From the NCBI RefSeq assembly GCF_963675165.1, contig NC_087388.1, forward strand, positions 2,334,800 through 2,398,799: a stretch of DNA of 64,000 nucleotides. The letters are read 5' to 3'. The notes beneath the pieces were generated by a model that saw nothing but the letters and a program-made list of their open reading frames with translations, had not been told where the DNA came from and ran no database searches. Positions 11,864 to 22,327 of the stretch are shown piece by piece. This DNA comes from Halichondria panicea (lineage: Eukaryota; Porifera; Demospongiae; Suberitida; Halichondriidae). Each line of letters begins with the position of its first letter. Within the stretch, counting starts at the first letter, position 1. Position numbers and translations under genes: made by a program.

Positions 11864-12690
11864 ATGGCAACTGAAGAAACAGGTAGGCAGGTTGTGATTG
11901 TTATTCGCCACGGGGAGCGTATAGACAATGTGGAATACGACTGGGTGATAAGATCCAAGCGTCCATACGACCCTCCACTGACAGAGGTTGGGGTAAAGCA
12001 AGCTAGGGAGGTGGGAAGTGCCTTCAAAGGAAAGGTAAAGTTCATGATATTATTTATACGTAGACTCTACAAATGATCCTCAAAATTTAACACAGAGCAG
12101 TGATACGTATACTAGTCTACTGTGTTCATTGATCTACAGGACGTTCAGTGCATTATCTCTTCTCCATTCTTGCGCTGCCTCCAAACAGCCCAGCAAATCA
12201 GTGATGCGTTAGAGCTCCCTGGTGTCTCTACATGTAATGGTATTGTCGATGTTCTCAGCTCCCATTGTGGAATCCATGAGCAGCCACAAGTCCCATATCA
12301 AGCTGACGTTGATCGGATAGGCGTGAAAGTGCTTAGCTATGATCAGGATCCATTGCCTAAATATCCCGAAAAGACAAAGGTGGGATTAAGAAGGTAAAGA
12401 CAAGTTATGTCATAAAGTTATTTTAGTATTATAGACAATGTAAGGTCAAAAATTACCCATACAACAGATTTACTGTGGAGTACAATAAACTGGCAGACAA
12501 GTACTGGCCTCAGAACATTGTGATTGTATCCCATGGGTATGGAGTATCTCAAGCCGTTGCAATGACAAAAGGAGAACAATATTTCTCGGGTACGTGGGTT
12601 AACTATTGTGGATATGTGGAAATGACCAGAGACTCCGAAGTCAGTCATAAATGGACTCAACTGACTAGGTCTAATATACATGATGACTAG
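11864..12690 (+). CDS. Histidine-phosphatase (phosphoglycerate-mutase-like) protein, paralogue 2
   Basis: Exons 11864-12034, 12140-12393 and 12468-12690 join in phase to 648 bp (215 aa). It carries RHGE at residues 15-18, DPPLTEVGVKQA, SPFLRCLQTAQQ and VIVSHGYGVSQA, so both catalytic histidines and the usual glycine after the second are kept. Intron positions and phases match those of the divergent neighbour exactly, showing tandem inverted duplication. Introns here are only 105 and 74 bp, against about 2.1 kb and 0.56 kb in the neighbour. Shared segments such as TCNGIVDVL and NIVIV show close paralogy. Function as a phosphatase is inferred from family motifs; substrate is unknown. No signal peptide or membrane segment. 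Confidence 0.9.
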
Positions 12691-13296
12691 AACTGTATAT
12701 ATAAACAATAATTATTTTAGTTCATTTTCATTTTCATATTGTTCTTATGGGATATATACACTAGGCAAGGGACAAGCGCTCACAGTGTGTTGAGCTCTTA
12801 TCTGTATAGAGAGATTCTAGACTAAAACAGGCAAAATTAATTAGCTATAGAGACAGTCTCCTAGCGAACAGGTAGCTTAACCATTTGATAAGGATTGACT
12901 TCGGGAAAAGATGCCATAATTATTTCCTGTGGATTGCAATTAATGCACCGTGATTTTCTGGCGGTGGGGAAGTGGAAAAGAGAATTCGTAAATAAACTCA
13001 ATTATTCAGCTTTGAGATAATCAAAAGCGAATCGTCCCATTTTGGTGGTTTGTAAGCAGAGTGAATGCGCAGAAATTCCAATAAAGCATTAATTACTAAG
13101 TTCAAATTATTCCATGCATGAGCATCACATCTAACACTACTATCCTGACATTCTTCCGAATGTGGTATTCTGTTGTACTCAAGTGCTTCTCAATGGGGTC
13201 ACGGGGCTTGTCAGGTATGCTGCATACGTGGGAGGAAGTAACACTCCAATACATTTACTAGGATAAATTTTACTAATAAGCGATTGAACTTTAAGT
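12691..13296. other. Intergenic stretch without recognisable gene
   Basis: AT-rich sequence downstream of the plus-strand phosphatase gene. I see no convincing coding frame, only short open frames without family resemblance. Confidence 0.5.
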
Positions 13297-13504
13297 ATTA
13301 CCAAGGGCGTATAAAAGAAGAGAGGGCATGCAACTCCTATATGTGCAGAGTTCAAACATGGGCGGATGAATGTGCATGACTGCAATTTATATTTTTAGCA
13401 CTTCATGCAAATGCACACATTCGATTCCTCCGCCCACGTTTGTAGCTACGTGTACTGATAGTGGAGTTGCATGCCCTCTCTTCTTTTATACGCCCTTGGT
13501 ATTA
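13297..13504. mobile_element. 208-bp foldback/MITE
   Basis: The left arm (13297-13338) includes CCAAGGGCGTATAAAAGAAG followed by AGAGGGCATGCAACTCC. The right arm (13462-13504) is its near-perfect reverse complement. A second, looser inverted pair lies inside it (ATGGGCGGATGAATG against TTCCTCCGCCCACG). Non-coding. Confidence 0.75.
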
Positions 13505-14259
13505 TGTCGATGGACTGTTTGCACCCACTGAAATATTCGAGCACTGGTTTGCTGATGACCACCCCATTTCGTCATAGGGGTAAGATAAGCGACCATCATT
13601 TCTTTCTTTGTTCCCACCGACTCCAGTCCAGTCATAACAGTAACAAGTGGATTTATCGTATTACCGCTCAGATTAATTAATCGTTGAAGAGTTACTCTAT
13701 AATAGTAACCATTATCATTTCTGACTGTAAAGTCTGTTTGCTTAGTAGTTCCAGCTTTCTAGTTTAGTGACCCTTTTCTATCAATGTTCCTGGTACAGGA
13801 TCACTTCAGTTGCACCTTCTTGTGAGTACCACGTGGAGGATATAAAAGAGCTAGCTAGATTAGTGATCTATTGTACAGTGTTACTGTATCTATCTATGTG
13901 TAGTCCTAGTCATTTTACCGCAGCAAGAGGGGAAGTTGTAGGCCCAACACCGTCTCAACAACCTCCTGCAAGGTACATGAAACTGTCCCTGCTGCGCTGA
14001 AGGGCTCATTCAGTGCAGTATACCATGTGCCGGGCCGGGTTGTTTATATGGTGTAATTCAATTTTCTTATGTTTTATTCTTATAGGCGTCTGTATGCACT
14101 CGGCTCCGAATATTTCCTACAAAGTGTCACTTCACGGCAGATGGAACTGAGGTGTGTTCTACAGAGTGTGATGTGATTGTACATGTACCTGCTCAGCTGT
14201 AGTGTATACATGCATGCGCATATGCATGCATGTTGGAATTTTGCATTACTCTCTTCTAC

Positions 14260-15025
14260 CAAGGATACAAAAGAAAGGGGATTGGAAACGACCGCCCACG
14301 CCCTATGTAAAAGGACTGACATCCGGTGAAGCACTCCGTGTAATTAATTGCGCTCGCAAATAATTACATGGAGGACTGCGCTATGGTTTTGTATCCTGGT
14401 TTCTAGCTCTCCTATCCACTAGCGATCACTCAGGGCCTGGGAGATACTCGAGATAAGTAAGCTTATACCACTGACAAGCTCTAAGTCCGTTGTCTTTACT
14501 CTGTTTCCAATTTTTTTTTTAGTTTAGCTTGAATTACTCTGTCAACTTTTCTCTGTCCCTCCTGTGAAGTCAAAACAGCAAAGGACATTGCTTGACTTGG
14601 TTATTATGTATCTAAGTGCTACATAGAATGGCTTCATGCTATAAATAAGCTGTACTGTTCATAAACGTTGCAGTATAGCTGCTTTAGTATACTTTTAGAC
14701 ACACCACGGGCATGTCCCTCCTATGACTTCATAGTAAAGGCTATTTCTTCTTGCTTATTTGTCTGGTAATAGTGGCTGCATGGCTTAGTCGACTTTTTAG
14801 AGCTAAATTCTCTTTACTTTTTAGAAAAATCAACATTAAAAATGATCAATTTCACTGTTTCTATGTACAGCACATTGTAGAGCAGTCAAGACAGGTAATA
14901 AGCATGCTGACTATAAATATAATCCTTTGTAGTTTTAGCCACGCCCTAGTTTTAGCCACGCCCTATAACGTGGAGTGTTTCACGCAAAAATTGTCGTTTC
15001 CAATCCCCTTTCTTTTGTATCCCTG
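14260..15025. mobile_element. 766-bp non-autonomous P-like element (copy A)
   Basis: The ends are inverted repeats: left CAAGGATACAAAAGAAAGGG then GATTGGAAACGAC, right the reverse complement of CAGGGATACAAAAG and onward, over 30 bp. A perfect 7-bp direct repeat CTTCTAC flanks it (14253-14259 and 15026-15032). Ends of the CA...TG form and 7-8 bp duplications fit the P superfamily (established knowledge). The interior resembles copy B at 60395-61137 in inverted orientation, with shared GGAGTGTTTC near one end. Confidence 0.8.
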
Positions 15026-15188
15026 CTTCTACTCATGTATACCTGGTAACCAGCTTTGTACAGTAGTAGACATTGCATTAGGAACACATTCCAGCACAGA
15101 GGCTGCAGGACAAATTGGTTGAGCTTGTAACAGCATGTTTTTTTTATTGTTTAGGCTACTCCATCTTTGTAATCTTGTAATAGAACCA

Positions 15189-15344
15189 GAGGAGGTACGA
15201 CAACATCATGTGCGTGGACAATGGAATGTCAGCAGCTGATGATGGGAGGGGCCGTTATCATGCAGACCACACCCACACAACTTTTTTGCTGCTGTGTTGA
15301 TTGAAATTCCATTGTCCACGCACATGATGTTGTGGTACCTCCTC
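15189..15344. repeat. 156-bp inverted-repeat insertion in the ataxin-3 pseudogene
   Basis: The left arm 15189-15231 contains CAACATCATGTGCGTGGACA and ATGGAATG. The right arm 15307-15344 is its reverse complement with one or two changes. It interrupts the exon 7 homologue, which resumes at GGAGCCACCAGCTGC (15361). Confidence 0.75.
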
Positions 15345-16194
15345 AGGGCATTTGCTCAGTGGAGCCACCAGCTGCAGGGAGGCAACAAAGGAAGAGAACA
15401 AAGAACTCTGACCCCTGAGGATGCTGAATTGGCGGCTGCTACATGTATGTCTGCAAGTTTAACAGATGGCGAGGGCAAACTTCAACCACCAATGGATGCA
15501 CAGTATATCTGGGTGCCTGAGCATGCAAGGTGGGTGTAGGCATAGATACTAGAGAAAGGGATTGGCAACGCTCACGTGATCCCTATATCTTTGAACGTTG
15601 ACGTCACAACGTCAAGATTCACATCCGTGTCTCTAGTGCCTCATACACAAGATATGTTTGCGATAATGTTTAACACATATAGAGTTAAAGGGAGGAGAAA
15701 ACTTCCAGTTCCTGTGGGTGTGCACTAGCCACGTGGCAACAGTTGTCGTCCAAAGATTGCTGCAAAGATTTATGAAAATATCTCTGACATCGGTAAGCCA
15801 CAGTGATGGTTACTTTTTGGTTTGTGGAGTTTTTGTACAGTTTCAGCAGTAACCAATGAGCTTTTCTAGGCATGGGAGTACGGTTTCTATTGAAATGAAG
15901 TGCACTATCGTATTTAAAACGTTAAAAACAGTATCTGTGGCTGTTACATATTCAATTTTATCGACAATTGTAACGCTATATTGTGGAGTTTTTGTGAGGC
16001 ATATGTATTGTTTTCACGACTTGTTTTACATTTACATATGTGAGTATAATGGAATAGTAGAATAGAATAGTACATCTGATGCCAAGACACAATGTTGAGC
16101 CAATTTTTATCGACAGCATTTCCTGTTCATTATTGCTTGTATACATGTACGCAATTACAGATACAGCACAAACTTTTTATATGTATAGTGAACT

Positions 16195-16499
16195 CATTCC
16201 TTGACGTGTGCAAGTACCTGCTGTCTTACCATGGAGTTGAGGCAATATTCAGTGAGCGATTCAACCAAGATCCGCTGGAGAGTTTTTTTGGAAAGCATAG
16301 AAGTTTCGGAGGGAGGTGTGATAATCCTACTGTGAAAGATTTTGTGTTCAATACTACCTCTCTACGTTTGCAAGGTGCCCTTGCAAAAGATCCAGTCCGA
16401 GGTAATTGTAAGCGAAGAAGCAGCGAACGTGCTGACTTAATTGACGATACTCCCCTCCCTAAGCGTAAACGCTATAGTGCAAAGAAAAAGATTGTATAG
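16195..16499 (+). pseudogene. P-element/THAP9-like transposase, C-terminal fragment
   Basis: The frame gives KYLLSYHGVEAIFSERFNQD, then PLESFFGKHRSFGGRCDNPT and VKDFVFNTTSLRLQ, then a basic tail KRKRYSAKKKIV and a stop. The pattern FNQDPLE-FFG-GG--DNPT is characteristic of the C-terminal part of P-element/THAP9 transposases (from memory of the family). An acceptor-like site precedes it, but I could not find the upstream exons with the THAP domain and catalytic acids, so the gene looks incomplete. The position between P-like ends supports the assignment. The region 16500-17330 contains only a short acidic frame on the minus strand (16690-16900) with a frameshift. Confidence 0.7.
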
Positions 16500-17339
16500 T
16501 TATGTATAGTATTTTCATGTATAATTAATTTTTTTATAATGACTTGTGAATGACAAATTTATAATTATTATAGCAATTTAACAAGGTGAAACAGTTTTAA
16601 TTACTTATTCTCGGAGTTCTTTTTTAGGCCTTTGCGAAGACCAGACAAGCGCCTACCTAACTCAATTAACACTGTTAATAAATCAACAACACATACAGAT
16701 AACAGACTTGTATGCAAGATAAAAAGCAATAGCATAATACTCATCTTGATCTTCAGAGTCTTCATCAGAGAAGGGATCCCCCATGCTGTCTACATCTGAG
16801 TCTGAGGGGTCCTGGTTTATACTTGATCTTCCTCAGATATGATGTCAGGGATGTCATCTGAAACTTTAATATCCTCTGTTTCATCCAGAGCATTAGCCAA
16901 TCCACAGACTAAAAAGAAATGCACTGTAATTGCTGGATGCCCAAACCACCGTTTTCGAGTTGAGCAAATTTTTACCCCACGAAAATTACCCGCTGTACGG
17001 TATGCTAATCGTGCAAGGGCTATGCAGTTATAGTTTAGGCCTCTTCTGGGGGCTTTTGATCCCCGGATGTTGTTAGTCCTGAGAAATCCTACACAATGCA
17101 GTTCTACCCTTAGTTATGACCCAGGCAGATTGATAGGTATCTACGATTTTTAACGCTCTTAAGACACTAATATTGTTTTGGAGGGAAGGTTATGAGAGTT
17201 CCCTCCAAACAAAGGGGGGGTGATTAAGTTGGAAAAGAGGTGAGAGTTAGTATTTATTTTCCAGCAACACCAAAATTATTTATGCATTGTGTTACTAGAC
17301 CTCATGGCCTCGAATGTTCGGAATGGTAACTAGCGATTT

Positions 17340-18565
17340 TGTGATATCTGCAAAGTTTTGTCTCGGCATCTTTATGTAGTCCTGGACCATCGACCCAATG
17401 TCTTAACCTACTGTAGTAACTGCACCATCCCATCTCGGCTTAAAGCCGCTTGAACTCTTTCCGTGAATACCGCTGTAGTGAGAGGGGTGCCTTAATTGCT
17501 ATGAGATAAAAAGTGGGCCTCCTGTCTGTTGACACAAAGCCAGGTACGTTGTTACTGCTTCTACTGGGCAGAGGTCGGAGTCAGTTTTGGAGAGATACAT
17601 GTAGGTTCCTTGGTTGAACTGATCGGTCTTAGAGCGTTTGATAAACATAGGCGGGATCGTAGGGTGCTCACGGTTATCAATTGCCACGTCTGCTAAGAGG
17701 GAGCAGAATTCAACTGATCGAAGAAAGCCACGCAAGCTGCAGGGGTTGTAATTGTTGTTTTAAGAGTCAGAGGATGAGTGGGGTGACCGGCAGTTTTGGT
17801 TGGCTCAATTTTGGCTTGATGCGTTGAATACGTTTACACTCTTAAGTGCATGCAGACGTGGGAGTCGTGTATAGTGGGTTTTTGTAATCGTGGATGATGT
17901 GCAGGTGTCGTACTCCCAACAGGGAGGAAAGTGTAGTAGAGTGTGCTCGTGGCTGTGCCGGTTGGGTTACAAATAGAATTAGCGTGTCTTCGGTTGCTGG
18001 GAGAGGGGGGAAAGCCAGACATTGACAAAAGGACTGTGATGATGAGTATAGTTTGTGTGTGTTGACTGCGATCCCATGGTGCATCTGTTGCGCGGCAGCT
18101 TGTTTCTCCAACAAGGGGATAGCCAGTCGGGGGTGGAATTCATGACCCATTCCTGTAGAGCCTGTGGGCTGTGTATAGTTTGTGTGTGTGTTGGCTGCGA
18201 TCCCATGGTGCATCTGTTGTACAGCCTTGTTTCTCCAACAAGGGGATAGCTGTGACTGTGATGTCGAATTGTGCACATAATTATAGATAATGGCAGGAGC
18301 GCATTAGTTGAGGCTGTCTGAGCATTTTTTGCTGTTGATAATCGACACTAAGCCATGTTATCGCATTTGAGGAGAATTTGTGAGCCAGTGAATTTGTGTC
18401 CCCATGTACCTAAGCCAAGTAGAATTAGGACGAACTTTTTTGCTGCGATGTTAATGTCGGCCCACGAGTGGGACCACTGGCACTGTAGGTGTCAATTTCT
18501 ATTCCCAAAAAGGTGATGACTGTCACTGGGCCCTCAATTTTGTGTTGGGAAAGTGGTAGTCTACG
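17340..18565 (-). mobile_element. Truncated tyrosine-recombinase (DIRS/Ngaro-type) retroelement
   Basis: Reading down the minus strand, the order is: end of reverse transcriptase (TFLGIEIDT, about 18530-18505), RNase H-like segment (ADINIAAKKFVLILLGLGTW and KCDNMA with a stop, about 18480-18340), recombinase core-binding region (HHGIAVNTH, PPLPATEDTLILFVTQ, about 18260-17850), then catalytic region (GFLRSVEF with box-I arginine, RSKTDQFNQG, PLTTAVFTERVQAAL in another frame, and KTLGRWS near 17390-17410). RT-RNaseH-YR order defines DIRS-like elements. Several stops and frameshifts are present and the final tyrosine segment is broken. Most of the reverse transcriptase is missing. Confidence 0.7.
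18040..18262 (-). repeat. Internal tandem duplication in the recombinase frame
   Basis: The stretch encoding QQMHHGIAANTH recurs about 100 bp downstream as QQMHHGIAVNTH, with shared AACAAGGGGATAGC and GATCCCATGGTGCATCTGTT on the plus strand. The duplication is specific to this copy of the element. Confidence 0.7.
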
Positions 18566-18625
18566 CTGCCGTTTCCAATCCCTTTCCTTTCTAATCTATG
18601 GTTAATTGACAAAAGTAGCACATTC

Positions 18626-18775
18626 AATAAAGTTTTACATCTGATTGACGAAGTAGCTAACATTTGAGAATTATTTTATTATTAATTATTCATTCTTAAT
18701 AAAGTTATACATCTGTTAAATTGACAATTAGAGTAGAATTGTTCTAAATCAATAAAGTTGTACATCTGTTACTAT
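18626..18775 (+). repeat. Three copies of an AATAAAGTT-TACATCTG motif
   Basis: AATAAAGTTTTACATCTG (about 18627), AATAAAGTTATACATCTG (about 18699) and AATAAAGTTGTACATCTG (about 18751) occur at roughly 72- and 52-bp spacing. Each contains AATAAA. A related GTACATCTGATG word is at 16069. Purpose unknown. Confidence 0.6.
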
Positions 18776-19254
18776 AATAAATATAGTAGCAATTGTTTCA
18801 AGTCGTCATTAATCCTTGGAGACAAGTCGGCTGAGCTCGCACACTGCAGTCAGGGCTGAGGCAGACTCAAGCATGAATTCTTGAAAGAAGATGGTACAAT
18901 TTTCATAGTATTTATTGATACTGAAGGTTGAAAATATAGTGTGCTGCTGAACAAGGCAGCAAACGAGGAGAACTTGGCCAAAATCATTCCTACCCATAAC
19001 TTAATACTCATCTGGTGACTGAATTAATCCTTGGTGAGTTCGTTTGGGTTCTTCTCGAGCATTTATCTCAGGGCATTCAGGTTATTTAATACTTAATATC
19101 ATTTACAGTAATATTCAATCCAATATCGTTCAGGGTGCTTTTCTTTGTTCTTTTGCAAATATTGACGCCATACAATACACAGCTCTAATTGAGCATGTCT
19201 TTTTCTAGACCTGCATGTGTACAATAATTGGGGCGAGCCCTGAGGCGAGTCCCG

Positions 19255-19510
19255 TAGTTTCGAGTATACTGTAGAGAAAAGCTCAGCGACCGGATATCCA
19301 TTTGTCTGTCTGTCGCTTGAAGCTTTTGCATTTCAGAGCAAAGCTTTTTAGCGTGACGATCGCTCGCTGCAGTATATATTGTTCCGTCTGTCTGTCTGTC
19401 TGTCACTTGAAGCTTTTTAGCATGACGATCGCTGCATTTGCATTTCAGAGCAAAGCTTATAATTATTCCATTTCCTATTACTTCCACACACACACACACA
19501 CACACACACA
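19255..19510. repeat. Tandem-duplicated AGCTTTT/GACGATCGCT repeat with CA microsatellite
   Basis: CTTGAAGCTTTT, GCATTTCAGAGCAAAGCTT and GACGATCGCT each occur twice between 19312 and 19460, with TCTGTCTG tracts between. A (CA)n run follows at 19483-19510. The reading frames over it are repeat artefacts. Confidence 0.65.
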
Positions 19511-19913
19511 TCGACATACCCACACCATGTGCATAGACCACACCACAGTTCATCACAACATGTACACCCACAATGCTGCACATGCATCTAAACTATGGCA
19601 AACTTCATCACAACACTCTGTGCCCCAAAACGGGTGGAAGGGAGGGGGGGCCAGCGACGGTTTGTTCTCTCAGTCTGATTGAACTGCTCTAACAGCAAAC
19701 ACAACATCCCGTTCATTAATCTGAAATATCGACAATGGAGCCAACAACAGTTTCATTGACAAACTCTCACCAGAAATTCCTTCAACAACTCAGGACACTG
19801 TCGGTTCAAACATTGATACACTGTCTGTCACAATCACTCTAGCAGACATACTACTTGCACACTACTTCATATTTATTACAGTGATGGTGATGACAGTACC
19901 TAATGTGAGAGGA

Positions 19914-20138
19914 TCACCCCAGAGTGGAGGCTGATAAGGCGATCCTGACGGATGCGTCCACTGATGCTATGACTCCTGCCATGGCGTTGGACAGCGCCCT
20001 GTTGACTGAAGAGTCGATGACTTGTTGGAGGATTCGTGACTGAGGGGCGAGTTGAGCTGCGGTAAATGACCCGGGCGTCGACGGCAGAATGGGGGTGGTA
20101 GAGTCTGGAGTGGAGGAGTTAGAAGTACCAGGGTTCAT
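19914..20138 (-). mobile_element. Possible gag-like N-terminal fragment of the same retroelement
   Basis: A 74-codon frame opens MNPGTSNSSTPDSTTP and continues with QSRILQQVIDSSVNRALSNA and ASVDASVRIAL. Ser/Thr/Pro-rich openings followed by short helical repeats resemble the first frame of DIRS-like elements in basal animals, and it lies on the same strand upstream of the recombinase fragment. The link is inference; the intervening 1.3 kb lacks reverse transcriptase. Confidence 0.35.
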
Positions 20139-20329
20139 GGTAGTGAGGGAGTATTGCTGTAGAGCCGTGGGAAGCAGTAAAGGCAGCTAACCCACTTTAG
20201 TGATAGCTATACAAATCTCAGCACGAGGCAATATTTACTTTTTTGGGAGGGGGGGGGGAGGTGTCCCCTTTAGGATATATAATGGCAGTACAAAATAAAG
20301 GTAGAGTATACAGTGTAATGATGATAATT

Positions 20330-20570
20330 ATTAATTTGAAGTTCAGAGGTGACCAGGTCCATTGATAGGGGTACTTTAAAAGCGTGACCGATGCTTGATC
20401 GGGCTCCGCGGATGCACTGTATGGCTGAACGTAGCAGTGAAAAAGAAAAGACAATCGACATCAGAGCCATGCCATTGTGGATGAGTACAAGTGCTCCCAT
20501 TTGTCAGCAAGGCGCGCGGCTAGCCTTTTGTAAAAGGTTGTGGCTTCCGTGGCCAAGCCTCAGACATGAC
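20330..20570 (-). mobile_element. Retroelement C-terminal fragment
   Basis: Two frames on the minus strand give ADKWEHLYSST and WLRCRLSF, then SFSLLRSAIQCIRGARSS. This run is known to me from repeat-encoded proteins of cnidarians and sponges (from memory). A frameshift separates the two halves, so the copy is dead. No flanking element ends were identified. Confidence 0.5.
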
Positions 20571-21539
20571 AAGTGGCGAATGTTCAATTTCTCTAACTCT
20601 TTGTTCATACATCCTTTTTTTTATAGTTCATGTTTCCAGTAGGTGCTGGCTAATTAGGTCGATTGTCTGTTGGAAATATTTACTAGGCATGCGTAGGAAT
20701 GACGTGGCAGATCTCAGTATGATCTTGTTAAGGCATGTGCAGCGTGAAGGCTACGCTCCACCCCATTAACTCCGATTAATTTCGTTAAACTCCATAATGC
20801 TTCCAGCATCCTATGGTTTGGGTTTAGTGAGCTCCTTAGTCAAGGCCGTTTGAATTCGTGCAATAGTCGCCTCATCAGAAACTTCACCAAATACCCAGTT
20901 ATCTTTTTTTGGGCGTGGGTTGTACTCTTTATCTTGTTCAGTTTTTTTCCCTTTTCCCCTCTTTCTTATACTTATATTACTTATATACATTGTTAATTTG
21001 TATACACGGTCAATCAATCTCTTCTACCCAGAAGCCTGCATGTGTAACAGTTCTGTAATAAAATAAAAACTTAGCATATCTGGACCCAGGGGATGGATCT
21101 CGTAGAAATGAATGTTTCAGGATTATTCTACGGGCAATAATTAAGGGAGCAAAACAGAGGTGATGGTCTAATTCCGAAACTATGAGTCATGTGAACTACT
21201 AATTCACGAACTAGCTCACAGGTTTCATTGCTTTTCTCTGCAGGGGCTGAGATTGCATCCTACCATCACACTGTAAAAACTGTGGTGAAATAACACACCA
21301 AAATTAGTGGGACAGGCTTGTCTCCGTCAGCTCTTGTCAGAAGGAAGAAACGTCTTTGCCATGGTTTTCAACATGGTATGGCAAATCTCTTGCTTTCACT
21401 CACTGCCCTTTGATGGACTACAAACTAGTAGGTAGGACCAACACTGCCGGCCCTTGTCGACAGGTACGTGTGTTGTTCTTGCAAATCTCTCTGCTTCTTG
21501 TTTTTTGGTTCCTAACCATGCCCAGATACAATCAACACC

Positions 21540-21595
21540 AGGCCTAGTTGTCGGCCTAGCTAGAAACAACTTGGCCTGGAATCGAGGCTAAGTTC
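21540..21595. repeat. GGCCTGGAATCGAGGCTA family member
   Basis: Ends GGCCTGGAATCGAGGCTA (21573-21590), preceded by CAGATACAATCAACACCAGG. Related copies with the same upstream word lie at 22255-22327 and 24160-24230. No clear flanking duplication at this copy. Confidence 0.6.
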
Positions 21596-22254
21596 CTCCC
21601 TGCCAGAAATGGTAAAAAAAGCCCCCGTATATTGCACTGACGGAAACTGGCGGCAAAGAAATACAGGGTTTCTTGTTGTGGACAGATCAATTGTTCGTGA
21701 AGCACCTCTTCCTGTTATACCCACGATCCTCATTGGTGCCTTCTCTACACGTTCAACATTCAGTACCCATGCACAGGGTTGCCAAAATACTTAGAATAAT
21801 GTTCTTTTTGGCTCAACCGTGAAACTACCCACGTCTGTGAAACACTTTATTTCCATTTTATAAGTATAGACATTCATCTCGTTGCAAGCCATCATTATTT
21901 TGTACTGCTCTCTGATGTGTTTAGCATAGAAATTGTCAACCCAAGAAGATTGATAGTGTATAAGTATCCCACCCAATATTGATGTGCAATTCACACTTTT
22001 AAAAAATTGGTGCGACATTCCCACCAATTGTGGTGTGAGGGGCCTGTTCTGCAATGAGAGTGGGGCCTTCTTGTGAAGCAGACAATGTATACGTTAATCT
22101 GAACAACTTTAACTTGCAGTAGCTAGCTAGTTAGATAATCTATGGCTAGATTTTAGTTACTTCAGAGCATACACGGACCTAAATTACGGTATTAAACTTA
22201 TACAGGGAACAAAGTGTGAAGAATCTCTGCTTTGGTTTCCGGTTCCTGCCACGC

Positions 22255-22327
22255 CCAGATACAATCAATACCAGGCTGTATTTTTCAACTTCGTTCTATT
22301 AAAAAAAATCGGCTTGGGACCAAGGCT
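22255..22327. repeat. Short mobile palindrome family member
   Basis: Contains CAGATACAATCAATACCAGG, then TTTTTCAACTTCGTTCTATT and an end GGCTTGGGACCAAGGCTA. Its interior is the reverse complement of the interior of the 89-bp element at 39631-39719. Confidence 0.55.

Larger units (their letters stand above)
13919..15535 (+). pseudogene. Partial, disrupted copy of the ataxin-3 gene
   Basis: Segments align to the intact ataxin-3 gene at 41.3-44.6 kb. 13924-13972 matches exon 2 and its donor, but the residues around the catalytic cysteine are changed. 14083-14165 matches exon 3 fused to the end of exon 6, with exons 4-5 lost, and continues into intron 6. 15155-15535 matches exon 7 and its donor (GCAAGGTGGGTGT). 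Exon 7 is split by an inserted foldback sequence (15189-15344) and carries early stops. Intron sequence is retained, so the copy arose by DNA duplication and not by retrotransposition. A 766-bp P-like element sits in the intron before the exon 7 copy. No exon 1 copy was found. Confidence 0.85.
15541..18600. mobile_element. 3.06-kb region bounded by P-like terminal repeats
   Basis: The left end CATAGATACTAGAGAAAGGG and ATTGGCAACG, and the right end (reverse complement CATAGATTAGAAAGGAAAGG and ATTGGAAACGGC), match the ends of the miniature P-like elements at 14260 and 60395. Inside lie a P-transposase-like exon (16195-16499, plus) and a tyrosine-recombinase retroelement fragment (17340-18565, minus) that abuts the right end. 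No matching flanking duplication is seen (GTGTAGG against GTTAATT), so the boundaries may be recombinant. Confidence 0.5.

Noticed and set aside
15294..15539. Open frame of 81 codons resembling the ataxin-3 UIM region
   Set aside because: It is the exon 7 part of the ataxin-3 pseudogene and begins inside the inverted-repeat insertion.
19185..19682. Two overlapping frames rich in Cys/Val or His/Thr
   Set aside because: They are translations of TCTG repeats and a CA microsatellite.
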